13,713 nucleotides of DNA, taken from the NCBI GenBank assembly GCA_938091275.1, contig CALKMY010000107.1:1-13713 (forward strand). The letters run 5' to 3'. The notes below the pieces were generated by a model. It did no database searches. It was not told the DNA's origin and worked only from the letters and a program-made list of their open reading frames with translations. Positions 1 through 6,881 of this stretch are shown here, piece after piece. The translations under genes were made by a program, and so were the position numbers. Positions within the stretch are counted from its first letter, which is position 1. Every line of letters starts with the position of its first letter. The stretch is from Candidatus Nanopelagicales bacterium (GTDB lineage: Bacteria; Actinomycetota; Actinomycetes; S36-B12).

Positions 1-498
1 GGTGTACTCGTCGCGAACGCGGGCATCACCAAAGACAACCTCTTGATGCGCATGAGTGATGAGGACATCGACGCCGTCGTGCAGACCAACTTGTCAGGCT
101 CGATCCGACTGTGTCGGGGTGTTGCCCGGGGAATGATCCGAACCAGGACGGGCCGAATCGTGCTGATCTCATCCGTGGTCGGCCTCCTGGGAAGTGCCGG
201 GCAGGTCAACTACGCGGCGTCCAAAGCCGGCCTGGTCGGAGCTGCTCGCTCGCTGGCTCGAGAACTAGGTTCGCGAGGCATCACGGTGAACGTCGTGGCA
301 CCCGGATTCGTCGAGACGGACATGACAGCAGAACTCGATGACGGCCGACGGGATGAGATCCTCGGCGCGATTCCTCTCGGACGGTACGCTGCCGTGGACG
401 AAGTAGCCGCTGTCGTGGAGTTCCTCGTCGGTCCAGATGCCGGATACATCACTGGGTCGGTGATTCCGGTCGATGGCGGTCTCGGTATGGGCCATTAG
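1..498 (+). CDS. fabG: 3-oxoacyl-[ACP] reductase FabG (5' end missing)
   Basis: This is the C-terminal part of a short-chain dehydrogenase/reductase that reduces 3-oxoacyl-ACP with NADPH in type II fatty acid synthesis in the cytoplasm. The reading frame is open from base 1, so about 80 N-terminal residues, including the glycine-rich cofactor loop, lie outside the window; 165 residues are visible. Numbering visible residues, the NAG motif is at 6-8, the structural Asn at N30, and the catalytic residues are S58, Y71 and K75, with the 13-residue Ser-Tyr and 4-residue Tyr-Lys spacing of FabG. The family's VNxVAPGFxxTDM stretch and the terminal IPVDGGLGM are present. The stop is followed after 9 bases by fabI, an arrangement like mycobacterial mabA-inhA, so the two are probably one transcript. 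FabG is favoured over other SDRs because of this neighbour and the terminal motifs. Confidence 0.93.
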   Translation, partial: GVLVANAGITKDNLLMRMSDEDIDAVVQTNLSGSIRLCRGVARGMIRTRTGRIVLISSVVGLLGSAGQVNYAASKAGLVGAARSLARELGSRGITVNVVAPGFVETDMTAELDDGRRDEILGAIPLGRYAAVDEVAAVVEFLVGPDAGYITGSVIPVDGGLGMGH

Positions 499-507
499 GA
501 GGCGGCA

Positions 508-1275
508 ATGGGGTTGCTGACGGGAAAGACGGTCGTCGTCACCGGCGTTCTCACTGACCAATCGATCGCCTTCCACATCGCGCGGCTCGCTCAGGAAGAG
601 GGCGCGGACGTCGTTTTGACGAGTTTCGGTCGGACGATGTCGTTGACACGGCGGTCTGCAACGCGACTACCCACCGAGCCGCCCATCGTCGAGTTGGACG
701 TGACCAACGATGACGATCTCGCGCAGTTCGCAAACCGACTGGGGGAGCACTGCGAGACGGTGGATGGCCTCGTGCATTCGATCGGTTTCGCACCAGAGTC
801 AGCGTTGGGGGGAAACTTTCTTCATACGTCGTGGTCGGACGTGGCTACCGCCATGCAGGTGAGTGCATACTCGCTGGCGTCTTTGACCATGGCAGCTAAG
901 CCACGTATGACGTCAGGCGCGAGCGTGGTGGGCTTGGACTTCGACGCCTCGGTCGCGTGGCCCACCTACGACTGGATGGGGGTCGCCAAGGCTGCGCTGG
1001 AGTCCACCGCTCGGTATCTCGCCCGTGATCTGGGACCGGAGGGTATTCGGGTGAATCTCGTTGCGGCTGGTCCGATCCGCACCATGGCGGCGAAAAGCAT
1101 TCCTGGCTTCGACGAGTTCGAGAAGGTGTGGAGGGACCGTGCACCGTTGGGGTGGGACCTCACCGACCCGGCTCCGGCCGCGCGTGCCTGCGTGGCGTTG
1201 TTGTCACCGTGGTTTGCGGCGACGACCGGAGAGATCGTGCACGTCGATGGAGGAGTGCACTCGCAAGGGGCCTAG
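508..1275 (+). CDS. fabI: Enoyl-[ACP] reductase (NADH), FabI/InhA type
   Basis: The product (255 residues) reduces trans-2-enoyl-ACP, the final step of each type II fatty acid elongation cycle. The sequence resembles mycobacterial InhA: N-terminal TGKTVVVTGVLTDQSIAFHIA, the HSIGF motif at 90-94, a GLDFD core whose F145 matches InhA F149, and the Y-x6-K catalytic pair Y154/K161. The Asn-Leu-Val-Ala-Ala-Gly-Pro-Ile-Arg-Thr stretch leads into the substrate loop, and the C-terminal VDGG motif follows. S91 aligns with InhA S94, and G93 with E. coli FabI G93. Between the IRT motif and RAPLGW the substrate-binding segment is about ten residues shorter than in InhA as I recall it, which suggests ordinary chain lengths rather than mycolate precursors. 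The start has a good ribosome site, AGGAGG, 5 bases upstream, beginning in the fabG stop codon. No obvious terminator separates it from convergent serB. Confidence 0.95.
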   Translation: MGLLTGKTVVVTGVLTDQSIAFHIARLAQEEGADVVLTSFGRTMSLTRRSATRLPTEPPIVELDVTNDDDLAQFANRLGEHCETVDGLVHSIGFAPESALGGNFLHTSWSDVATAMQVSAYSLASLTMAAKPRMTSGASVVGLDFDASVAWPTYDWMGVAKAALESTARYLARDLGPEGIRVNLVAAGPIRTMAAKSIPGFDEFEKVWRDRAPLGWDLTDPAPAARACVALLSPWFAATTGEIVHVDGGVHSQGA

Positions 1276-1303
1276 GGCCGAAGCCGCCTGCCCAAGGAAA
1301 CGA

Positions 1304-2554
1304 TTACGCGTGCGAATCACCCGAGGAAGTCGCGTCTCGTGCCGTGATTCCATCGAGGGAGTCGGCGCGTTCGATCTCATCGCGGGTGATCCCTATGAGG
1401 AACAACACAGAGTCCAAGTACGGTGTGGACACCGACGTATCGGCGACCGCTCGCGCGGCCGGTTTCGCGTTGAAAGCGATACCCAGACCTGCTGCCTCCA
1501 GCATGTCAACGTCATTCGCGCCGTCGCCGATGGCGATGGTTCGATGCCGCGGAATACCGAAACGCACCGCAAGTTCCTCCAATACCTTGCGTTTGCCTGG
1601 CCGGTCGACGATGTCGCCGACCGCCCGCCCCGTGAGGTAGCCACCTTCCACTTCCAACGTGTTGGCGCGAATCTCCGCGACACCGAGCTCGTTGGCCAGT
1701 GGTGACACGACTTGGCCGAACCCTCCGGAGACAAAGGCGATCCGATACCCGAGACGATTCAAGGTTCGACAAAAGGTCCGCGCCCCCGGTGTCAGGCGGA
1801 TCTGCTGTCTGACCGTGTCGAGAACGGATTCCGGCAAGCCTTCGAGAAGTGCCACGCGCTGGTGGAGCGACTCGGTGAAGTCGATCTCGCCCGCCATCGC
1901 CTGGGCGGTGACGGCCGCCACCTCGTCGTGTCGGCCAGATTGGGCCGCGAGGAGGTCGATGACTTCGTCTTGAATGACCGTCGAGTCCACGTCGAGGACG
2001 ACCAGATATTGGCCCCGGGTGTGCAGGTGGCGTTCCTGAACCGCAACATCCACGGACAGGCTGGACGCTAGTTCCGCAAGTGGACGGCGAATGAAATCGG
2101 GTTCAGCTCCACGTCCCTCGAAGGCAACCGCGGTCACGGGATACTTGGCAATGCGTCGAATACGGTCGATGTTGCCCCCGTTGTCGGCGATAACATCCGT
2201 GATCTTTGCGATCGCTTCGGGCACCAACCGAGCAGACATCACCGTGACCTGAAAATGAGGGACGCCAAGATTGCGGGTCAAGGGAGCCGCTTCTTTTTCC
2301 ATCGAGATCGTGCAGTCCATCGCTGAGCGGTGAGCCATCTCCTCGATCGCAGGTCGCAGGCGCTCCAGCTCAGACAACGCACCATCAACTGATGCCGCGA
2401 TCGTCAATCGGTCACGCATAACGATCTGATCGATGTCCGTAACCGCAACAGCCTGGGCACTGCATGCCGCGAACAGGTCTCGGGTGATACCAGGACGATC
2501 ACGCCCACTGAGAGTGACGAGCATCGTCGCGTGATTTTCGTGATGAGTAGTCAT
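1304..2554 (-). CDS. serB: Phosphoserine phosphatase SerB with paired ACT domains
   Basis: The enzyme hydrolyses 3-phosphoserine to serine, the last step of the phosphorylated serine pathway. Its 416 residues are close to M. tuberculosis SerB2 in length and layout. Residues about 10-85 form one ACT domain (VTLSGRDRPGIT at 13-24) and about 98-172 a second, both likely amino acid sensors. The HAD phosphatase domain runs from about 183 to 395: motif I VLDVDSTV with nucleophile D188 and acid/base D190, motif II Ser S276 in FVSGG, motif III Lys in GKRK (320-323), and motif IV GDGANDVDM with D344 and D348. The annotated ATG has no clear Shine-Dalgarno sequence. A TACCGT box lies just upstream, so an almost leaderless mRNA is possible, and the in-frame ATG at codon 11 is an alternative. 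It is convergent with fabI and divergent from the ABC ATPase gene. Confidence 0.95.
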   Translation of the reverse strand: MTTHHENHATMLVTLSGRDRPGITRDLFAACSAQAVAVTDIDQIVMRDRLTIAASVDGALSELERLRPAIEEMAHRSAMDCTISMEKEAAPLTRNLGVPHFQVTVMSARLVPEAIAKITDVIADNGGNIDRIRRIAKYPVTAVAFEGRGAEPDFIRRPLAELASSLSVDVAVQERHLHTRGQYLVVLDVDSTVIQDEVIDLLAAQSGRHDEVAAVTAQAMAGEIDFTESLHQRVALLEGLPESVLDTVRQQIRLTPGARTFCRTLNRLGYRIAFVSGGFGQVVSPLANELGVAEIRANTLEVEGGYLTGRAVGDIVDRPGKRKVLEELAVRFGIPRHRTIAIGDGANDVDMLEAAGLGIAFNAKPAARAVADTSVSTPYLDSVLFLIGITRDEIERADSLDGITARDATSSGDSHA

Positions 2555-2563
2555 CGGAACCCA

Positions 2564-2569
2564 ACGGTA
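2564..2569 (-). promoter_or_regulatory. Candidate -10 box for serB
   Basis: On the minus strand this reads TACCGT, matching TANNNT. It would place transcription start near base 2557, only 3 bases before the serB ATG at 2554, giving a very short leader and explaining the missing ribosome site. No convincing -35 box is seen. This is inferred from spacing alone. Confidence 0.35.
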
Positions 2570-2597
2570 CCGAGATCACGAGCCGGGATGTGTGAGC

Positions 2598-2616
2598 GAC
2601 CTCGGGACACGAGGTC
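2598..2616. repeat. Perfect 7-bp inverted repeat between divergent serB and ABC genes
   Basis: GACCTCG and CGAGGTC flank the 5-base centre GGACA. The repeat lies midway in the 98-bp divergent intergenic region, centred about 50 bases upstream of the predicted serB start site and about 46 upstream of the predicted ABC gene start site. That position suits a shared operator, although a transcribed stem-loop cannot be excluded. I do not recognise the motif. Confidence 0.5.
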
Positions 2617-2640
2617 CGAGCATGACCACCAGACACGACC

Positions 2641-2646
2641 TAGGGT
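2641..2646 (+). promoter_or_regulatory. Candidate -10 box, leaderless promoter of the ABC-photolyase-TSUP block
   Basis: The sequence TAGGGT lies exactly 6 bases before the GTG start codon at 2653. With standard -12 to -7 placement the first transcribed base would be the G of GTG. No Shine-Dalgarno sequence precedes this GTG, which agrees with a leaderless start. No clear -35 box is visible. Confidence 0.5.
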
Positions 2647-2652
2647 GTTCGC

Positions 2653-3438
2653 GTGCAGGTGATCGCTCTGTCTGATGTCGGGGTTCGGCGTGGTGAATCC
2701 TGGCTCCTCAAGGACGTGAATTGGGTCGTTGACGAGGCGGACCGCTGGGTTGTTGTGGGCCCGAATGGTGCAGGGAAGACAACCGCGCTCACGATCGCCG
2801 CGACTCGGATGTTTCCGACGACGGGCGAAGTATCGATACTCGGCGAACGCCTGGGACGGGTAGACATCACCGATCTACGGCCGAGGGTCGGTTTCGCCAG
2901 CAGTTCTCTGCTTCGTGACATACCGATGCACGAAGCGGCTGCCGATGTTGTCATGACGTCGGCCTACGGGGTGACCGGACGGTGGCGAGAGGCCTATGAA
3001 GCCGAAGATAGGGAACGTGCCCATCGCCTGCTCGAGGAGTGGGGTGCGGCGTCATACGCCGCGCGCCCCTTCGCGTCGTTGTCGGAGGGAGAACGCAAGC
3101 GGGTACTCATCGCGCGCGCGTTGATGAGCGACCCGGAACTGCTGCTACTCGATGAGCCGGGGGCGGGCCTAGACCTGGCCGGACGTGAGGAATTGGTGAG
3201 CATGCTGGCTGATTTCGCCCGGCGACCGCAGTCACCAAGTCTGGTATTGGTCACACATCACCTGGAGGAGATTCCTCCGGGAATCACCCATGCACTCTTG
3301 TTGGGGCAGGGGCGGATGATCGCGGCCGGGCCGCTGGAGGTGACTTTGACGAATGATCTCGTCAGTCGCACCTTCGGGATGAACTTCGACGTGCGGCGGA
3401 TCGGTGAGCGGTGGAGTGCGGTGATGAGGCAGTCATGA
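2653..3438 (+). CDS. ABC transporter ATP-binding protein, YlmA/ModF-like, without a linked permease
   Basis: This 261-residue protein is a single ABC ATPase domain with Walker A GPNGAGKT at 36-43, signature LSEGE at 143-147, Walker B LLLLDE at 163-168, D-loop GAGLD at 170-174 and switch histidine H202 in THH. Where most ABC ATPases carry the Q-loop glutamine, this one reads GFASSSL (80-86), a serine-rich form I associate with the YlmA/ModF-like subgroup. There are no membrane segments, and no permease or binding protein gene is present, so the substrate cannot be named. It may serve a permease encoded elsewhere or act in a non-transport role. GTG 2653 is chosen because it follows a TAGGGT box by 6 bases and the protein then begins at the usual place before the first beta strand. 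Its stop overlaps the next start as ATGA, so translation is probably coupled to the photolyase gene. Confidence 0.85.
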   Translation: MQVIALSDVGVRRGESWLLKDVNWVVDEADRWVVVGPNGAGKTTALTIAATRMFPTTGEVSILGERLGRVDITDLRPRVGFASSSLLRDIPMHEAAADVVMTSAYGVTGRWREAYEAEDRERAHRLLEEWGAASYAARPFASLSEGERKRVLIARALMSDPELLLLDEPGAGLDLAGREELVSMLADFARRPQSPSLVLVTHHLEEIPPGITHALLLGQGRMIAAGPLEVTLTNDLVSRTFGMNFDVRRIGERWSAVMRQS

Positions 3439-4931
3439 GGGACGACACCGGCACCACACGTTGGTTATTCGCCGATCAGCTTGGGCCGCACTTCGATGAC
3501 GGTGGCCCACTGTTGCTGATCGAGGCTCGTTCGGTGTTCGAGCGCCGGACCTACCACCGGCAGAAGGCCCACTTGATACTCAGCGCCCTGCACCATCGTG
3601 CAGCGGACGACTCTGAGCGGGTCACGCTTATTCGATCCCAGACCTACGCCGAGGGCGTCACGTCGTATCGAGATTCGAGTCACCGTGAGCTCGACGCCAT
3701 CGCCGCAACATCCCGTCCGGCGCGGCGACTGGTCGAAACACTCGGGCTGTCCACGATCCACCCGGAACGTGGATGGTTCACGACACCCGGAGAGTTTCAG
3801 GCCTGGGTGACCGGTCGCGGGGACAAGCGATTGTTGATGGAGGACTGGTACCGGGGGGTTCGATCCCGACACGACGTCCTCATGGCCGACGGTAAGCCGG
3901 AGGGTGGAAAGTGGAATTTCGACCACGACAACCGGCTCCCTCCGCCCAAGGGGGAAACCCACCTGCCGGTGCCAACGCCCTGGCAGCCGATGGAAGACGA
4001 CATTGATGCACAGGTACGTCAGCAACTCGATGAGTGGGAAGCCCAGGGCATTCGCTTCCTCGGAAATGACGGTCCGCGACGCTTCGCCGTCACCAGAAGC
4101 GAAGCCGAAGCCGCGTTAGACGATTTCCTCGACAATCGGCTCACCCTCTTCGGTCCCTACGAAGACGCCGTCTTGTGGCGGGATCCCTTCATGGCGCACT
4201 CGCTCCTATCCGTGCCGTTGAACCTCGGGCTGCTCCATCCGGCCGAAGTGGTGGCTCGGGCCGAAGAACGATGGCGGGCGGACCAAGCAACCCTGGCCAG
4301 TGTCGAGGGACTGATCCGACAAATCATCGGATGGCGGGAATATGTCTGGCACCTGTATTGGCATCTCGGGGAGTCCTACGAACTCCGTAATGAGCTCGAC
4401 AACACTGTTGAGCCACCGACCTGGTTTCTGGAGGCATCGGTGGAAGAGGTGGATGCTGCGTGCTTACGGCACTCGCTTGGGTACGTACGGGATCTGGGCT
4501 ACTCCCACCACATTGTTCGTTTGATGGTGCTGAGCAACTGGGCTCTCCAGCGCGGATACTCCCCGCAAGTGATGAACGACTGGTTCCGCCGCGCCTTCGT
4601 CGACGGATACCCGTGGGTGATGACGGCCAATGTCATCGGCATGGGTTTGTATGCCGACGGGGGAGAGATGGCGACCAAGCCGTATGTGTCCGGTGGGGCG
4701 TATCTGAAGCGGATGACGGACTTCTGTGGTGACTGTGTGTACGACCCGAAGGTTCGGGTGGGGGAGAAGGCATGCCCCTTCACGGCCGGCTACTGGGCAT
4801 TCCTGGACGGTAAGCGTGAGTTATTGCAGGGAAATCACCGACTTGCCACAGCATTTCGAACCCTTGACAAGCTCACGGATCGCGCTGCATTGGTGGAGCA
4901 GGAACGTCTGCGCGGGCATTCGGCTCCGTGA
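3435..4931 (+). CDS. Iron-sulfur photolyase (FeS-BCP / PhrB type), probable (6-4) photolyase
   Basis: This FAD protein uses light to repair UV photoproducts and belongs to the deoxyribodipyrimidine photolyase-related family, which carries a [4Fe-4S] cluster. The four cluster cysteines are C343, C431, C434 and C447. Their spacings of 88, 3 and 13 are the same as I recall for Agrobacterium PhrB (C350, C438, C441, C454). H358/H359 match PhrB H365/H366 at the lesion site, and L363, M403 and Y417 match L370, M410 and Y424. Other family motifs are GGKWNFD (158-163 region), IRQIIGWREY (294-303) and ADGG...KPYVSGG. ATG 3435 is preferred because it overlaps the upstream stop (ATGA) and follows a GAGG site, giving 498 residues; GTG 3411 would add 8. 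Two residues of the PhrB electron-transfer chain appear changed (W342 not matched, Y391 to F384). (6-4) specificity is inferred from family residues. Confidence 0.9.
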   Translation: MRDDTGTTRWLFADQLGPHFDDGGPLLLIEARSVFERRTYHRQKAHLILSALHHRAADDSERVTLIRSQTYAEGVTSYRDSSHRELDAIAATSRPARRLVETLGLSTIHPERGWFTTPGEFQAWVTGRGDKRLLMEDWYRGVRSRHDVLMADGKPEGGKWNFDHDNRLPPPKGETHLPVPTPWQPMEDDIDAQVRQQLDEWEAQGIRFLGNDGPRRFAVTRSEAEAALDDFLDNRLTLFGPYEDAVLWRDPFMAHSLLSVPLNLGLLHPAEVVARAEERWRADQATLASVEGLIRQIIGWREYVWHLYWHLGESYELRNELDNTVEPPTWFLEASVEEVDAACLRHSLGYVRDLGYSHHIVRLMVLSNWALQRGYSPQVMNDWFRRAFVDGYPWVMTANVIGMGLYADGGEMATKPYVSGGAYLKRMTDFCGDCVYDPKVRVGEKACPFTAGYWAFLDGKRELLQGNHRLATAFRTLDKLTDRAALVEQERLRGHSAP

Positions 4932-5698
4932 TGGATACCTGGATAGCTGTTCTTGCCTTGGTTGCTGCCGGTGCGGTGGCCGGTGCCATCAATGGCGTGG
5001 TGGGCTCGGGAACGCTCATCACTTTCAGCACGTTGCTGGCGGTGGGCGTTCCACCGGTTGCGGCGAATGGAACAAACACCACGGGTCTATTTCCCGGAAG
5101 TTTCGCCTCGGCGTATGCGTATCGGCGCGAGCTACGCGATCGCCTGAGGGCTCTTCGATTTCCCATCATGGCCACCACGATCGGAGCCGCAATCGGCGCG
5201 CTGTTGGTTGTGGCGCTGCCTGAGGAAGTCTTTGCCTCGGTCGTTCCGTGGTTGATCGCTACCGCCACGGTGATGGTTGCTGTGCAGCCCTTGCGCGCAC
5301 GGCTCCGCGCCCGCCGGGGAGCGGTATCTGAGCCTGTGCAATCAACACAGCCGCGGCGGCTGTGGCCATGGACGGGAGCGGTGGGGGTGTACGGCGGATA
5401 CTTTGGCGCTGCCCAGGGAATCGTGCTGATGGCGATTCTCACGTGGATCTATGACGCTCGCGTCCAGTACAGCAACGCGGCAAAGAACCTTCTGGCGTCT
5501 GTGGCGAATGTGGTGGCGGCGGTGGTGTTCGCCTTTTCCGGTTATGTGGTGTGGCCTGCCGCCGTTGTACTGATGGTCAGTTCCACCGCCGGTGGATACC
5601 TCGGCGGACGCTGGGCGAGGCGCATGCCGGAGGTGGTCCTTCGTGGGATGGTTGTGGCCGTGGGGATCGTGGCAACCACTGTTCTCGTCATTCGATAG
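4931..5698 (+). CDS. TSUP (TauE/SafE) family membrane permease
   Basis: This is a 255-residue, very hydrophobic protein of the TauE/SafE family, whose members move sulfite, sulfoacetate or other organosulfur anions, or have unknown substrates. Two internally related halves are visible, typical of the family: NGVVGSG at 21-27 followed by NGTNTTGLFPGS at 46-57, and YGGYFGAAQG at 154-163 followed by NAAKNLLAS at 182-190. About eight membrane segments can be drawn, with a charged loop at about 120-145 and the last helix near 236-255. The sequence runs GTGATG, and either codon could start; ATG 4931 is given because it shares its A with the photolyase stop. This overlap implies coupling to the photolyase gene. 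A link between the exporter and DNA repair is not evident, and the substrate cannot be predicted. Confidence 0.85.
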   Translation: MDTWIAVLALVAAGAVAGAINGVVGSGTLITFSTLLAVGVPPVAANGTNTTGLFPGSFASAYAYRRELRDRLRALRFPIMATTIGAAIGALLVVALPEEVFASVVPWLIATATVMVAVQPLRARLRARRGAVSEPVQSTQPRRLWPWTGAVGVYGGYFGAAQGIVLMAILTWIYDARVQYSNAAKNLLASVANVVAAVVFAFSGYVVWPAAVVLMVSSTAGGYLGGRWARRMPEVVLRGMVVAVGIVATTVLVIR

Positions 5699-5757
5699 CC
5701 GAGTCGAACCGGCGATGCGGTGGTTGCCACACCGTGGATCGCAGCCAGGGAGGCTCG

Positions 5758-6381
5758 ATGGCGACAGCCGATAGTGGGCACTCTCCTGAGATCCCCAATC
5801 ACGACGATGCGCCGACGTCAGACGAGCCGTGGAATGTCTGGACCGTACCCAATCTTGTCAGCCTTCTACGGTTGTGCGGCATTCCGCTGTTTTTGTGGTT
5901 GGTTCTGGTCGAAGAGGCCGACCTTGCCGCGTTCGTCGTGCTCGTCCTCGCGGGAGCGTCGGACTGGGTAGACGGATACCTGGCTCGACGGTTGGATCAG
6001 CGCAGTCGGCTTGGCGTGTTATTGGACCCGGCTGTGGACCGGCTCTACATCCTCGCGACGCTGGTGGGGTTGGCGCTGCGCGACGTCATCGGATGGTGGC
6101 TCGTGGCGATTCTGGTATCCCGCGATGTCTTCTTGCTCGTGTTGCTACCACTGTTGCGAGGTTCGGGCCGGATTGCGTTACCGGTGACCTACGTGGGCAA
6201 GACAGCAACATTCGCCTTGTTCTGGGGTTTCCCCGTACTACTCCTCAGCTCCCTACCCGGCGCGTGGGGTACCACCCTGTCGGTGGTCGGTTGGGCCTTC
6301 GCTCTGTGGGGAACTTTCCTGTATTGGTGGGCGGGAGTCCGCTACGCCCGCGACATGATCGCCAGCGGCCGTACTGGGTAG
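5758..6381 (+). CDS. pgsA: CDP-alcohol phosphatidyltransferase (PgsA-like)
   Basis: This integral membrane enzyme transfers a phosphatidyl group from CDP-diacylglycerol to an alcohol in phospholipid synthesis. The complete family signature D-x2-DG-x2-AR-x8-G-x3-D-x3-D is present at D69, D72, G73, A76, R77, G86, D90 and D94, the last being the presumed catalytic base. About six membrane helices follow a polar N-terminal stretch of about 28 residues (ending near WTVPN). The length of 207 is normal. ATG 5758 follows AGGGAGG by 4 bases, so the long open frame upstream is not used. The gene lies 59 bases after the exporter gene and 58 before gcvH, the position held by pgsA2 in M. tuberculosis. The acceptor alcohol (glycerol phosphate, or another such as inositol phosphate) cannot be settled from sequence alone, so the symbol rests partly on synteny. 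Confidence 0.85.
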   Translation: MATADSGHSPEIPNHDDAPTSDEPWNVWTVPNLVSLLRLCGIPLFLWLVLVEEADLAAFVVLVLAGASDWVDGYLARRLDQRSRLGVLLDPAVDRLYILATLVGLALRDVIGWWLVAILVSRDVFLLVLLPLLRGSGRIALPVTYVGKTATFALFWGFPVLLLSSLPGAWGTTLSVVGWAFALWGTFLYWWAGVRYARDMIASGRTG

Positions 6382-6439
6382 GCTCGGAGAGTCGGCGAGA
6401 GTGACTTCCACCTGGTCGATATCGAGGGGAGAGGGCCCA

Positions 6440-6835
6440 ATGATTCCTGACGACGCGCAGTACACCGAAGAGCACGAATGGGTCCGGGCTGGGCAGGGCG
6501 GCATCGTGACGGTGGGCATCACCCATTACGCCCAAGAGGCTCTCGGAGACATCGTCTTCGTCTCGCTGCCGCGTGTGGGCGACGGCGTCGAGGCGGGTCA
6601 ATCCTGCGGTGAGGTCGAGTCGACCAAGAGCGTCAGCGAGCTCTACGCCCCGATGACCGGTGAGGTCGTGGAGGTAAATGCGGGGGTCGACGACGTCCCT
6701 GAGACCATCAATTCCGATCCCTACGGGGAAGGCTGGCTGTTCCGGATCGACTGCGGTGACGAGGCGGAGCGAAACAGGCAGCTCGAGGGCCTCATGTCGG
6801 CGCGTGAGTACGAGGGTTTGACCGGCGGGGCTTAG
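6440..6835 (+). CDS. gcvH: Glycine cleavage system H protein
   Basis: GcvH is the small lipoyl carrier that takes the aminomethyl group from the P protein (gcvP, at 9762 here) and passes it to the T and L proteins. The 131-residue sequence has the family opening YTEEHEWV (8-15), the GITHYAQEALGDIVFV stretch (26-41), and the lipoylation loop EVESTKSVSELYAP with lipoyl lysine K63. GcvH usually reads ES(V)KAAS here, and EST-K-SVSE is a common actinobacterial form. The C-terminal half carries NSDPYGEGWLFRI at 91-103. ATG 6440 is preceded by the purine-rich GAGGGGAGAGG ribosome site, so the in-frame GTG at 6401 is not needed. It is separated from gcvP by four regulatory or stress genes, and gcvT is not in the window. 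Confidence 0.95.
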   Translation: MIPDDAQYTEEHEWVRAGQGGIVTVGITHYAQEALGDIVFVSLPRVGDGVEAGQSCGEVESTKSVSELYAPMTGEVVEVNAGVDDVPETINSDPYGEGWLFRIDCGDEAERNRQLEGLMSAREYEGLTGGA

Positions 6836-6881
6836 GCTAGTTGACGCAGGGGAGTACACGCCGGCCGCGAAGGGAGCCACG

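Noticed and set aside
1276..1330. Terminator between convergent fabI and serB
   Set aside because: Only a small imperfect hairpin (GATTACGC/GCGAATC, about 1302-1318) is present, without a T-run on either strand.
5551..5757. Upstream extension of the phosphatidyltransferase frame
   Set aside because: It overlaps the exporter gene, encodes low-complexity Arg/Gly/Cys-rich sequence, and a strong ribosome site precedes ATG 5758.
6379..6384. TAGGCT at the pgsA stop as a -10 box for gcvH
   Set aside because: The TAG is the stop codon, no -35 is seen, and the predicted leader is not otherwise supported; the same applies to TAGGCT at 6833-6838 at the gcvH stop.
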